Part shown: positions 1 through 8,139 of the stretch, in pieces
Layout: the number at the start of each line of letters is the position of its first letter
Numbering within the stretch: position 1 is the stretch's first letter
Assembly (NCBI RefSeq): GCF_900115055.1
Contig: NZ_FOVD01000001.1
Span: 1,240,001 to 1,304,000 of the forward strand
Direction: 5' to 3'
DNA: 64,000 nt
Source of the DNA: Chryseobacterium oleae
GTDB lineage: Bacteria > Bacteroidota > Bacteroidia > Flavobacteriales > Weeksellaceae
Notes under the pieces: generated by a model
What the model was told of the DNA's origin: nothing
What the model saw: the letters and a program-made list of their open reading frames with translations, nothing else
Databases searched by the model: none
Translations under genes and position numbers: made by a program

Positions 1-976
1 CATCCAGATAAAAGTCCAGCACTTCATCTGTGTCGATTTTTCTTAGCTGGATTAATGCTTTTCCTTTTATGACAGCGAATCTTTCTATTTTTCTGGTATG
101 GAAATGATTTCCACGGGTGATTCCCGGAACCGTTGTGGAAAAAGAACACTGTCCCCCAATTCCAAGTCTGATCACTTCAACGAAAGCTCCTCTAGGGTCG
201 ACGTGTTGAGTGAATTTCACAGGATAATGATCCTTAATTTCGAAATAACAACGGAAAGTATTGAAAAGGTTCAGGTCAAACGTTGTAGCTAATTCAGGAA
301 TTTCTCCATTTTCAAAATACAGGTTCCTGTAGTTCTCCAACTTGCTCAGAACTTCTGAAACTTTGTTTTCTGAAGTATGTGGAACTTCATATAAATCCTG
401 GGTTTGGGCAGCTTCAATTTTACTGATGATTTCCTGAACAAGTTCTCCTACATAAATAAGCTTCACCTGACCGTCATTATCGATTACAGGGCTCTCACCA
501 TGCGTAAGTTTATAACAAAACGTGGCAATAAATGAATTATAATTAGGCTTTCCAAACGGCCCAAAAACATTAGGAATAATCAATCCGGAGAATTTTCCTC
601 CGGATCTCTCAGCCCATTCCGCGAAAAGCGTTCTTCCTTCTTTTTTAGATTTTCCGTATAGGTTATCCTTTTCTTCCTGAGACGATGATGAAAATAGGAT
701 GTGTGCTTTAGATCCTGTTCTGTCTAATGAAGCCACCAAGCTCTTCACAAGATCAATATTATTATTGAAAATCACTTCAGGATCAGGATGACGGTTCATG
801 GCTGCCAGATGTACAATGACATCGCACTGTTTTACAAATTCATCCAGCTTTTCTGAATCTTCAAAAAATGATCTTTCAAAGTTGATTCTTTCAAACTGTT
901 CAGGTTTTAAACCTAAAGTATTATATAAGTGTGAGCCTACAAACCCATTTTGTCCTGTAATTCCTATTCTTTTCAT
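1..976 (-). CDS. capF: CapF/FnlB-type bifunctional UDP-sugar reductase (partial, 3' end outside window)
   Basis: The reading frame is open from the ATG at 976 to the left edge, about 325 codons, so the C-terminus is missing. The N-terminus starts MKRIGITGQNGFVGSHLYNT, an SDR nucleotide-binding GxxGxxG, and a YGKSKKEG segment supplies the YxxxK pair. From about residue 255 a cupin begins, with the metal-ligand-like RGNHFHTRK. This SDR-plus-cupin layout is that of CapF/WbjC/FnlB, which acts after CapE on the route from UDP-GlcNAc to UDP-L-FucNAc and forms UDP-6-deoxy-L-talose-NAc. It starts 1 base after the stop of the cupin gene, in the same operon as capE. The next expected enzyme, the CapG/WbjD 2-epimerase, is not in the window and may lie further left. 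The family call is firm; the exact sugar is inferred. Confidence 0.88.
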   Translation of the reverse strand, partial: MKRIGITGQNGFVGSHLYNTLGLKPEQFERINFERSFFEDSEKLDEFVKQCDVIVHLAAMNRHPDPEVIFNNNIDLVKSLVASLDRTGSKAHILFSSSSQEEKDNLYGKSKKEGRTLFAEWAERSGGKFSGLIIPNVFGPFGKPNYNSFIATFCYKLTHGESPVIDNDGQVKLIYVGELVQEIISKIEAAQTQDLYEVPHTSENKVSEVLSKLENYRNLYFENGEIPELATTFDLNLFNTFRCYFEIKDHYPVKFTQHVDPRGAFVEVIRLGIGGQCSFSTTVPGITRGNHFHTRKIERFAVIKGKALIQLRKIDTDEVLDFYLD

Positions 977-977
977 C

Positions 978-1400
978 TTATAAATTTTCAAAATAATCTA
1001 TAGGAAAACGATGATCATCATCTATTTCTCCTAAAGAATAATCTGCCATAACCAATAATTTTGAATTATTTTCTTTGGCCTGAATAGCACTTGCATATCC
1101 TCTGGGAATATGAAGAATGTTTAAATTGTCTGAATCCAAATCAAATCTAAGAATTTGTAATTCTTTTGATGGGTTTTCCCAATCGTCTATTTTAATCAGC
1201 CTGATCAGAAAACTCCCCTGTAAAGCAGAAAACCAACGTTGCTCTATCTTGTGCCCCGTCCAGCCTCTTATAAATTCTGTATCTGCATTTTCTATATGGT
1301 ACATCCTTTTAATTTCAGAAGCATTGAAATTATTATTAAAAGTAAGGCTTCCTCTTTCATCAGAATATTTTCCTCCTTCAAAGATTTTTGGAATTTCCAT
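978..1400 (-). CDS. Sugar epimerase/ketoisomerase-like cupin (WxcM/RmlC-like)
   Basis: A 140-residue single-domain cupin. The segment KIFEGGKYSDERGSLTFNNN resembles the start of dTDP-4-dehydrorhamnose 3,5-epimerase-like and WxcM/FdtA-type proteins, and HIPRGYASAIQA matches the conserved cupin strand near the C-terminus. It lies between capE (9 bases upstream) and capF (1 base downstream), so it is almost certainly co-translated with them. Its substrate is probably a 4-keto-6-deoxy-HexNAc nucleotide made by CapE. Known CapE/CapF pathways do not need a separate cupin because CapE and the CapF cupin domain cover the epimerisations, so its role here is open. It could be an accessory epimerase, a 3,4-ketoisomerase or a non-catalytic partner. 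Confidence 0.7.
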   Translation of the reverse strand: MEIPKIFEGGKYSDERGSLTFNNNFNASEIKRMYHIENADTEFIRGWTGHKIEQRWFSALQGSFLIRLIKIDDWENPSKELQILRFDLDSDNLNILHIPRGYASAIQAKENNSKLLVMADYSLGEIDDDHRFPIDYFENL

Positions 1401-1409
1401 ACGTTTTTT

Positions 1410-2444
1410 TTAATCAGGATACTGTAATATATCTTCTCCCAGAACTTCTTTTCTGATCAACGGAAGTTTTAATAAAAGATTTTTCATGCCTTCTACTCCT
1501 TGTTGTTCTGTATTATGAGAGTGGTAATCTTCTATTTTAGAAATATCTTCTACTCCTTCAGAGAAATACTGTGCATAGTTCAGATCTCTGTTATCAGCTG
1601 GAATTCTGTAAAAATTATCCATATCCTCAGCTTTAATCATTTCTTCACGAGTGCACAATGTTTCATATAGCTTTTCACCGTGTCTGGTTCCAATGATTTT
1701 TATAGGATTATCTGCTTTAAACATTTCTTTTAATGCCTGAGCCAAATCCCCTATAGTACCCGCAGGAGCTTTATTAACAAATAAATCCCCAGGATTTCCA
1801 TGTTCAAATGCAAACAATACCAAATCCACAGCTTCCTCTAAAGACATTAGGAATCGTGTCATATTGGGATCTGTGATGGTAATATCATCTCCGTTTTTAA
1901 TCTGTTTGATAAATAACGGTATTACAGATCCTCTGGAAGCCATTACGTTTCCATATCTGGTAAGACAAACTACTGTTTCATCTAAATTTCTGGAAGCAGC
2001 TACTGCTACTTTCTCCATCATCGCCTTAGAAATCCCCATTGCATTGATAGGATAAGCTGCTTTATCTGTGCTTAAACAGATTACTTTCTTAACTTTATTA
2101 TTAGCTGCTGCATCAATAACATTTTGGGTTCCCTCAACATTGGTTTTCACAGCCTGCATAGGGAAAAATTCACAGGAAGGGACCTGCTTCAATGCTGCAG
2201 CATGAAAAACATAATCTACGTTTCTCATGGCAGGTTCAATGCTTTTATAATCTCTTACATCACCAATATAAAATTTCAGTTTATCATTTTTAAACTGATT
2301 TCTCATATCATCCTGCTTCTTCTCATCTCTTGAAAAAATACGAATCTCTTTAAAATGATCTGTATGTATAAATTTTCTCAAGACGGCAGTTCCAAATGAA
2401 CCTGTTCCTCCTGTTATAAGAAGTATTTTATCTTTAATCTGCAT
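1410..2444 (-). CDS. capE: UDP-GlcNAc 4,6-dehydratase/5-epimerase, CapE/WbjB/FnlA type
   Basis: A 344-residue short-chain dehydrogenase of the soluble polysaccharide-biosynthesis dehydratase family. The N-terminal Rossmann motif is TGGTGSFGTAVL at residues 11-22. The catalytic region reads NAMGISKAMMEKVA, with Met replacing Tyr of the usual YxxxK, as is normal for this family. RYGNVMASRGSVIP and TDPNMTRFLMSLEEAVDL are also typical. The length matches CapE/WbjB. It begins L-FucNAc-type sugar synthesis from UDP-GlcNAc in the cytoplasm. It lies 11 bases after the AsnB-like gene and is followed by the cupin and capF genes, which supports the CapE rather than the PseB assignment. No PseC or other pseudaminic acid genes are in view. 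Confidence 0.88.
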   Translation of the reverse strand: MQIKDKILLITGGTGSFGTAVLRKFIHTDHFKEIRIFSRDEKKQDDMRNQFKNDKLKFYIGDVRDYKSIEPAMRNVDYVFHAAALKQVPSCEFFPMQAVKTNVEGTQNVIDAAANNKVKKVICLSTDKAAYPINAMGISKAMMEKVAVAASRNLDETVVCLTRYGNVMASRGSVIPLFIKQIKNGDDITITDPNMTRFLMSLEEAVDLVLFAFEHGNPGDLFVNKAPAGTIGDLAQALKEMFKADNPIKIIGTRHGEKLYETLCTREEMIKAEDMDNFYRIPADNRDLNYAQYFSEGVEDISKIEDYHSHNTEQQGVEGMKNLLLKLPLIRKEVLGEDILQYPD

Positions 2445-2455
2445 ATGCGTTTTTA

Positions 2456-4267
2456 TTATTCTATTTTCATATTATACAGTCTTTCCCAGACTGCAATGTT
2501 GTAAAGTCTCCATTCCAGATCTCTGTCTGCTATAAAGTTAAATTTCTTTTTTGAAATCTCCCTGATAATTTTAGAATTGTTAATAACGTCTAAAATTTCT
2601 TCTGATCTTGGCCACCAGTATTTTAATGGAGGCTCAAAACCAATTTTTCTTTTATTGTAAGTAATTTCATCCGGCAAATATTTTTCCAGATTTTTCCGAA
2701 GAATATATTTAGACCAGCCTTCCTTTATTTTATAATTGTTATTGATAGAAAGACAAGTTTCAATTAAGTTATAATCTAAAAAAGGTAGCCTTGATTCTAT
2801 CGAATAGGCCATTGAATTTTTATCTTCCCACTTTAATAGTTCGGGTAATTGACACCAAAAAATTTCATTTTTTTGAAGTTCAAATATGTTCTTGTATGAT
2901 TTTGTAAGATCTTTAGATTTTGAAAAATCGATTGTACTAAAATACTTACTTTTTAAAATTCTTCCTCTTGTTTTAAAACGTGCCTTTTTTACAAAAAAAT
3001 TGGAAAAATAAAAATAGGTAGCAATACCTTCACCAATAGATATATTATAATGACTTCTTACATTTCTTAAAAACTTCACCTTATTGAAGATATTATGACT
3101 TCTTAAATAAGCTGCAGTATACCTGCTATATCCCAACAAAACTTCGTCAGCTCCTTGTCCTCCCAAGAAAACTTTGATTCCTAATTTATTAGCTTCTTTC
3201 ATCAGAAACTTTTGCATATAAATAGAAATACCTCCAAAAGGTTCTTCGTGTTTAAAAATTACTTCTTCAAAAGTATCTTTGAATTCATCTGATTTTGGTG
3301 TAATAATATCATGATTAACGCCCAATGTGCTGGTAGTAATTTTAGCGAGCCTACTTTCGTCATTATCATTATCAATAGATCCTACAGTAATCGCAGTAAA
3401 TTTTTCTTCGTTGTCTGAATTACTAAGAATTTTAGAAGCCACAGATACGACATAAGCACTATCTAATCCTCCACTTAATGCCGAACCTATTTTTACATCT
3501 GAACGAAGTCTTAGCTTTATTGAGTTTTCAAATTCTTTTTCAAAAAGATTTATTGATTCTTTCAGGTTTAATTTGCAAATATCTTCTTTGTAAGGAATAT
3601 CATAATATTTATAAATATTAAATACATTGGTAGCTAAATCATAAACCAGATTATGGGATCCTGGCAGCTTAAAAATATGATCAAAAAAGGTTTCATTTGT
3701 TTGGTCAGAAACATTAATAACTAAATATTGCAGAAGTACCTGAAGATTTGCTTTTTCAACTTTTTCAATTTCAAGAATAGGTTTTATTTCTGAAGCAAAA
3801 ACAAACTTTTCTTTATCTGTATAATAATAGAAAGGTTTAATCCCAAATCGATCTCTTGAACAGAACAGTACGTTTCTTTTGAAATCGAAAATAGCAAAAG
3901 ACCACATCCCATTAAACCTTGTGACACATTTCTCGCCCCAAAAATCATAAGATGCTAATAAAACTTCTGTATCCGAAGTTGTTTTAAAGGAGTAGCCATG
4001 CTGAATAAGTTCTTCCCTTATTTCAACATAGTTGTAAATAGCCCCATTGAAAACCAATACATGTTTGTCTTCTAAGAAAAAAGGCTGATTAGCCGATTCA
4101 CTGACGTCAATAATAGATAATCTTCTATGACCAAGTCCTACATTTTGATTTATAAACAACCCTTCTGCATCAGGACCTCTATGTGACATTTTATCTGTCA
4201 TTTTTTTTAGAGATTCTTCTGATACAATAGTTGAATTTTTATATATTAAGCCAGCGATACCGCACAT
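2456..4267 (-). CDS. asnB: AsnB-like glutamine-dependent amidotransferase (asparagine synthetase family)
   Basis: A 603-residue protein with an N-terminal class II glutaminase domain: Cys2 in MCGIAGLIYKN, the HRGPDAEG and GHRRLSI motifs, and GAIYNYVEIREEL. The C-terminal synthetase domain has the ATP-pyrophosphatase loop SALSGGLDSAYV near residue 262. In polysaccharide loci such homologues often amidate the carboxyl of a uronic acid rather than make asparagine. Here it sits 3 bases from the HisF-like gene and in the same operon as WbpA/B/D/E, which make a uronic acid. Amidation of that sugar is therefore my preferred reading, though true asparagine synthetase activity cannot be excluded. The gene is very AT-rich, like the other genes from here to wzx. 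Confidence 0.85.
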   Translation of the reverse strand: MCGIAGLIYKNSTIVSEESLKKMTDKMSHRGPDAEGLFINQNVGLGHRRLSIIDVSESANQPFFLEDKHVLVFNGAIYNYVEIREELIQHGYSFKTTSDTEVLLASYDFWGEKCVTRFNGMWSFAIFDFKRNVLFCSRDRFGIKPFYYYTDKEKFVFASEIKPILEIEKVEKANLQVLLQYLVINVSDQTNETFFDHIFKLPGSHNLVYDLATNVFNIYKYYDIPYKEDICKLNLKESINLFEKEFENSIKLRLRSDVKIGSALSGGLDSAYVVSVASKILSNSDNEEKFTAITVGSIDNDNDESRLAKITTSTLGVNHDIITPKSDEFKDTFEEVIFKHEEPFGGISIYMQKFLMKEANKLGIKVFLGGQGADEVLLGYSRYTAAYLRSHNIFNKVKFLRNVRSHYNISIGEGIATYFYFSNFFVKKARFKTRGRILKSKYFSTIDFSKSKDLTKSYKNIFELQKNEIFWCQLPELLKWEDKNSMAYSIESRLPFLDYNLIETCLSINNNYKIKEGWSKYILRKNLEKYLPDEITYNKRKIGFEPPLKYWWPRSEEILDVINNSKIIREISKKKFNFIADRDLEWRLYNIAVWERLYNMKIE

Positions 4268-4270
4268 TAA

Positions 4271-5041
4271 TTAGAAATACTTTTTTATGAGACTTTCTTT
4301 ATCTATAAAATTAGGATAGTTAATTAACACTGCCTTTAATTTCCCTTTAAAAACAAATAAACTTCCAGCCGCAGCTCCGATTATTCCAAACTTACTGATA
4401 AGTTCACCAACATCTTCTAATTTACCTGCTCCTCCAATAGCCGTGAGTGGTAAAGTTGTTTCATTTCTTGAGGCTTCGATAAGTTTTACATCATAACCCT
4501 TCATCTCGCCATCCTTGTCGATAGAATTTATTACTATTTCTCCGGCGCCAAGCTGTTCAAACATCTTAATCAATTCAAATGGTGATTTTCCGGTAGCTTT
4601 TTTTCCATTGTGAGTATACACCTCATAACCACCGAAGAGTTTCTTTTTAACATCCAAAACGACAACAACACTCTGACTCCCAACTTTTTCAGATATTTCT
4701 CTTATGATTTCGGGATTATTAATGGCTCCCGCACTAAAAGCTATTTTTTCTACCCCTAAGGAAAAAATTCTCTGTGCCTGTTCTACGGTTGTTACTCCTC
4801 CTCCATAACACAAAGGCATTCTGCATTCTTCAGCCCAATGCTCTATCATTTTAAAATCCGGACCTCTTCCTTCTACGGTAGCGTCTATATCTAAAATAAT
4901 AAGTTCATCAACTTCCTTTTCGTTAAAAATTCGGACTGCATTCATTGGGTCACCCAAATATCTTGGATTTTTGAAATGTTCGGTTTTCACCAATCCTTTC
5001 TCATGAACCAAAAGGCAGGGTATAATTCTTGGTCTTAACAT
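4271..5041 (-). CDS. wbuZ: HisF-like synthase subunit, WbuZ type (sugar amidination)
   Basis: A 256-residue TIM-barrel protein related to imidazole glycerol phosphate synthase HisF. It starts MLRPRIIPCLLVHEKGLVKT, and the segments LIILDIDATVEGRGPDF, PLCYGGGVTTVEQAQ and AIGGAGKLEDVG are the barrel strands and phosphate-binding loops. The VHEKGLVKT version of the first strand, instead of a histidine-pathway sequence, marks the surface-glycan branch (WbuZ). It overlaps the HisH-like gene by 7 bases and follows the WbuX-like gene. The trio is known to convert an N-acetyl group to an acetamidino group using ammonia from glutamine. No other his genes are nearby, which argues against histidine synthesis. 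Confidence 0.85.
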   Translation of the reverse strand: MLRPRIIPCLLVHEKGLVKTEHFKNPRYLGDPMNAVRIFNEKEVDELIILDIDATVEGRGPDFKMIEHWAEECRMPLCYGGGVTTVEQAQRIFSLGVEKIAFSAGAINNPEIIREISEKVGSQSVVVVLDVKKKLFGGYEVYTHNGKKATGKSPFELIKMFEQLGAGEIVINSIDKDGEMKGYDVKLIEASRNETTLPLTAIGGAGKLEDVGELISKFGIIGAAAGSLFVFKGKLKAVLINYPNFIDKESLIKKYF

Positions 5042-5652
5042 CTTTCAGCAAAGTTCTTTAATAGTTGGATTCCAAAATGGTGGCTTTTTTCAGGGTGGAA
5101 CTGTGCTCCAAAAATGTTGTCATGATTAACAGCACTGGTGAAGTTTATTCCATATTTTGTTTCTGCAATAGAATCATTCTGATCATTACATTTAAAGTAA
5201 TAACTGTGCAGAAAATAATACCTGGGATCTACTTCCAGATCTTTAAGTAATGGTGTATCTTTTACAATCTCAATGTCATTCCATCCCATATGTGGCAATG
5301 GCAGTTTGGCAGAAACCTGTGATGCATCAAATTTATGAACATATGCATCTATCCACCCCAGTCCGGGCAGGCTTCCCTCATCGCTTCCTTTTGCCATCAT
5401 CTGCATGCCTACGCATACCCCTACAACAGGAATTTTTTGATTAACAACAAGGTCGTTCACTTTATCTTTCATTCCTGAATCTGTGAATCTCTGCATAGCG
5501 TAATCAAAGTGGCCTACTCCCGGAAGAATAAGCTTTGTTGCGCCTTCAAGCTCTTCAACAGTTTTTGCTGTGGTAGCAGGAATATTAAGTTGTTTATATA
5601 TATTTAGAAAGGCGTTAATGTTTCCAACGCCGTAATCAATAATTGTAACCAT
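5035..5652 (-). CDS. wbuY: HisH-like glutaminase subunit, WbuY type
   Basis: A class I glutamine amidotransferase. I chose the ATG at 5652 (MVTIIDYGVGNINAFLN) because it fits the family start and lies 1 base after the stop of the upstream gene. A start 24 bases further upstream would only add eight unconserved residues. The nucleophile elbow is GVCVGMQMMAKGSDEG, and the catalytic His and Glu are in FGAQFHPEKSH. It should hydrolyse glutamine and pass ammonia to the WbuZ barrel partner, with which it overlaps by 7 bases. The length, about 205 residues, is normal for HisH. The link to glycan amidination rests on the adjacent WbuX and WbuZ genes. Confidence 0.86.
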   Translation of the reverse strand: MVTIIDYGVGNINAFLNIYKQLNIPATTAKTVEELEGATKLILPGVGHFDYAMQRFTDSGMKDKVNDLVVNQKIPVVGVCVGMQMMAKGSDEGSLPGLGWIDAYVHKFDASQVSAKLPLPHMGWNDIEIVKDTPLLKDLEVDPRYYFLHSYYFKCNDQNDSIAETKYGINFTSAVNHDNIFGAQFHPEKSHHFGIQLLKNFAERC

Positions 5653-5653
5653 A

Positions 5654-6799
5654 TTATTTAAACGCTCTTTTTTCAAGACCTAACAACTGCATCACCTTAG
5701 TTCCCAGTTGTATTAACTTGTAATTATTTTTATAGTCTTTGAAACTTTTATTAGGTCCATTGAAATAGCCCCAAAGCTCATCCACTGTAAAATCAAGTTT
5801 TTTAGCTACGTATTCAAATTCTTTCATTAATTCATCTTCCGGAAGCTCTGATCTTGAAACTCTGTCTAAAGCAGCTTCTCTCGTCAACTGACCTGTAAGA
5901 ACTAAACTTGACAAATGATTTTTTCTTTTATCAAATCCAAATTTTCTTGGTAACCAGAACGCTTCGTAGAATCTTGTAAACCTTGATTCGTGGTGCTTGT
6001 GCTGGTATCTCTGCCATCCGAACTTTTCTTCTAAAAGATCTTCAGCTTCTTTTTTGATAAATCTTGTATGGTCAAGAGGTTTTACTACTCTTACCCCATT
6101 GATTAATCTGTATTGAATTTTATATTTAAAAATATCACATCTTGGGAAAGTTTTAAGCTTTCTTTCCCCAAACTTTTTATGAATGTCATTCACATACTTC
6201 ATATCCGTTTGGTAATAAGCTCCCCAATGAAGAGGTTCTCTCACACATTCCGTAGAGAAATTCCCTCCTGTTAAGATATATTTGATTCCGTTTTTTGCAC
6301 AGTAGTTATAAAGTGAAGAGAAGAATACCAAATCCTGAGGGGTATCAATATCAGGAACCTGAGACTTTATAAAAGCTCTCTGAAGATCTTTCATTTCTTC
6401 CCAATTGATAACATCTGTATATAAATCTAAGCCTAAACCGTCTACAAGATTTTTGATATTATTAGTAGAAACATCAGAATTCCAGCCTGCATCTACGTGG
6501 TAAAGCATTGGTCTTAATCCCCATTTTTCAACGGCCAAATACACTAAGTACGAACTATCCAGGCCACCGGAAATCCCTATGATACAATCATAATCTTTTC
6601 CTTTTCCCTCGGCTTTAATTTTATCTATAACTTTTTGAATTTCCTGTTCACCCTGTTCATTAGGATGCCAGTTTGGCAAAATATTGTTATAATAATTTCC
6701 ACAATAGTCGCATACCCCTTTTTCGTCAAAAATAATTGTTTCATCAGTGGTATCCATGATACAGTTTACACAAACTTGTGGATTTCTATTTTCACTCAT
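5654..6799 (-). CDS. wbuX: N-acetyl sugar amidotransferase, WbuX/PseA family
   Basis: A 381-residue protein with an N-terminal zinc-type cysteine cluster (CVNCIMDTTDETI and CDYCGNYY) and an ATP-pyrophosphatase loop IGISGGLDSSYLVYLA near residue 80. This is the WbuX/PseA/WbpG family, which works with HisH- and HisF-like partners to turn a sugar acetamido group into acetamidino. The three genes are contiguous in the order expected for one functional unit. Their presence with capE and capF suggests the target is L-FucNAc, giving L-FucNAm, as reported for some O-antigens. That substrate assignment is inference. A clear -7 promoter box lies 18-25 bases upstream of the ATG. Confidence 0.87.
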   Translation of the reverse strand: MSENRNPQVCVNCIMDTTDETIIFDEKGVCDYCGNYYNNILPNWHPNEQGEQEIQKVIDKIKAEGKGKDYDCIIGISGGLDSSYLVYLAVEKWGLRPMLYHVDAGWNSDVSTNNIKNLVDGLGLDLYTDVINWEEMKDLQRAFIKSQVPDIDTPQDLVFFSSLYNYCAKNGIKYILTGGNFSTECVREPLHWGAYYQTDMKYVNDIHKKFGERKLKTFPRCDIFKYKIQYRLINGVRVVKPLDHTRFIKKEAEDLLEEKFGWQRYQHKHHESRFTRFYEAFWLPRKFGFDKRKNHLSSLVLTGQLTREAALDRVSRSELPEDELMKEFEYVAKKLDFTVDELWGYFNGPNKSFKDYKNNYKLIQLGTKVMQLLGLEKRAFK

Positions 6800-6816
6800 T
6801 TTATGAATTTTAATTG

Positions 6817-6824
6817 CAAAGTTA
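6817..6824 (-). promoter_or_regulatory. Flavobacterial -7 box upstream of wbuX
   Basis: Read on the minus strand the sequence is TAACTTTG, an exact match to the flavobacterial -7 consensus TAnnTTTG. It ends 18 bases before the wbuX ATG. I do not see a convincing -33 TTG at the right spacing. It lies in a 111-base gap after the glycosyltransferase gene and could start an internal transcript for the amidination and CapEF genes. Confidence 0.55.
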
Positions 6825-6910
6825 AATAATTATTACAGAACTATATCTACTAAAAATTCCCGTGTAGATCTCTATAATTCCTTTAATTTTAAGTTTTCTT
6901 AATATAAAAA

Positions 6911-8074
6911 TTATTGGGGAATGCTATCATATATATCTTTATATACATCTGCTAATTTCTGTTTATATAAATTGTAGTCATAGGTGGCTAAAAAGAAAGT
7001 TCTTAGGCTCTTTTTATCAATCACCTGCTCATTTTTTAAAAGTTTTTTTAATATCATCACAAATCCGTCATAATCATCATATTCTATACCAAACCCAAAA
7101 TTATACTTCTTAATTTCTTCCAATACATCTTTTTGTCCGAGACTAACGATCATTGGAGTTTCAACCATTAAGCAATCGAAATATTTAGTAGGAAAAGCGT
7201 AAACATTATTTAATAATTTAGGGTCATAAAGTTGAGGTACAACAATTGACTTTTGAATTATTTTTAATGCGTGAAGATACGGCACCTTAGGTAAAAATGT
7301 CACATTCTTTTTAGAATTTAAAAAACTAATTTCGCTTTCGTCTCTTAAGTCTCCTGCAAAAACAAAATGAAATTCTGATAAATTTTCATCCTGAATCGCC
7401 TTAAATAGTAAATCTTTACCCCGTGTTTCTGAAAAATACCCCAATATAGGTATCAGAGGTTTTTCAACAGGAATATTATACAATTTCTGTAAATCGATGT
7501 CAGCTAACTGGTCATATACGTCCTCAGCTGAATTTGGCAAAACAAAGTATTTCTTTTCTGGTAGTGTAAACATTCCGTAGTGAGAAAAATATTGTTTATC
7601 AGGAAAAATAACAAAGTCTGAAAATTTCATGCATAAATTATCCAAAAATCTGATAACAGATGATATAACAATGTTAACACGATATGAAACAGCTACATAA
7701 TCCCTGGGATCATAAATCACTTTAGACTTTCTGTTGATAAACAGACGATAAAATAATGCCGGAAAGATGGTATAAAAAGTAAATGCGATAACTAAATTAG
7801 GTTTTTTTTGCAACAAAGTCCTTAATAACCATATCTGATATTTGATAAACTGAACAAGTACACCAAAACTTCTTGGTGGTGCAGTTTCCTTATATACTTT
7901 TTTAGGAATGTTCTTAAAAATCTCTTCGCTTATTTCCCTCTCATGTCCCAGCCTTGCCCAGTAAACAAATTCCAAATGATCAAAATTTTCATTTAAGGCA
8001 TTTACAACTCTTCTTGTTGCAGTGGTTGCATCAAAATAATCTGCAAATAATAACAATGACTTTCTCGTTCCCAA
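6911..8074 (-). CDS. GT-B fold glycosyltransferase
   Basis: A 387-residue cytoplasmic protein with the two-Rossmann layout of GT4-like glycosyltransferases. The N-terminal half contains LLLFADYFDATTATRRVVNA, and the C-terminal half has PILGYFSETRGKDLLFKAI and FHFVFAGDLRDESEI. AFPTKYFDCLMVETPMIVS then occupies the position of the nucleotide-sugar-binding motif. It is the only obvious cytoplasmic glycosyltransferase in the window's polysaccharide locus, so the others must lie to the left or elsewhere. The donor and acceptor cannot be told from sequence; its place beside the WbuX/Y/Z genes makes an amino-deoxy sugar donor plausible. AT-rich, like its neighbours. Confidence 0.75.
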   Translation of the reverse strand: MGTRKSLLLFADYFDATTATRRVVNALNENFDHLEFVYWARLGHEREISEEIFKNIPKKVYKETAPPRSFGVLVQFIKYQIWLLRTLLQKKPNLVIAFTFYTIFPALFYRLFINRKSKVIYDPRDYVAVSYRVNIVISSVIRFLDNLCMKFSDFVIFPDKQYFSHYGMFTLPEKKYFVLPNSAEDVYDQLADIDLQKLYNIPVEKPLIPILGYFSETRGKDLLFKAIQDENLSEFHFVFAGDLRDESEISFLNSKKNVTFLPKVPYLHALKIIQKSIVVPQLYDPKLLNNVYAFPTKYFDCLMVETPMIVSLGQKDVLEEIKKYNFGFGIEYDDYDGFVMILKKLLKNEQVIDKKSLRTFFLATYDYNLYKQKLADVYKDIYDSIPQ

Positions 8075-8139
8075 TTTAACTATTTATTTAACGTTGTTTA
8101 AAAATTTTAACCCTATTGATTTAGAAATGTAATTTAAAA

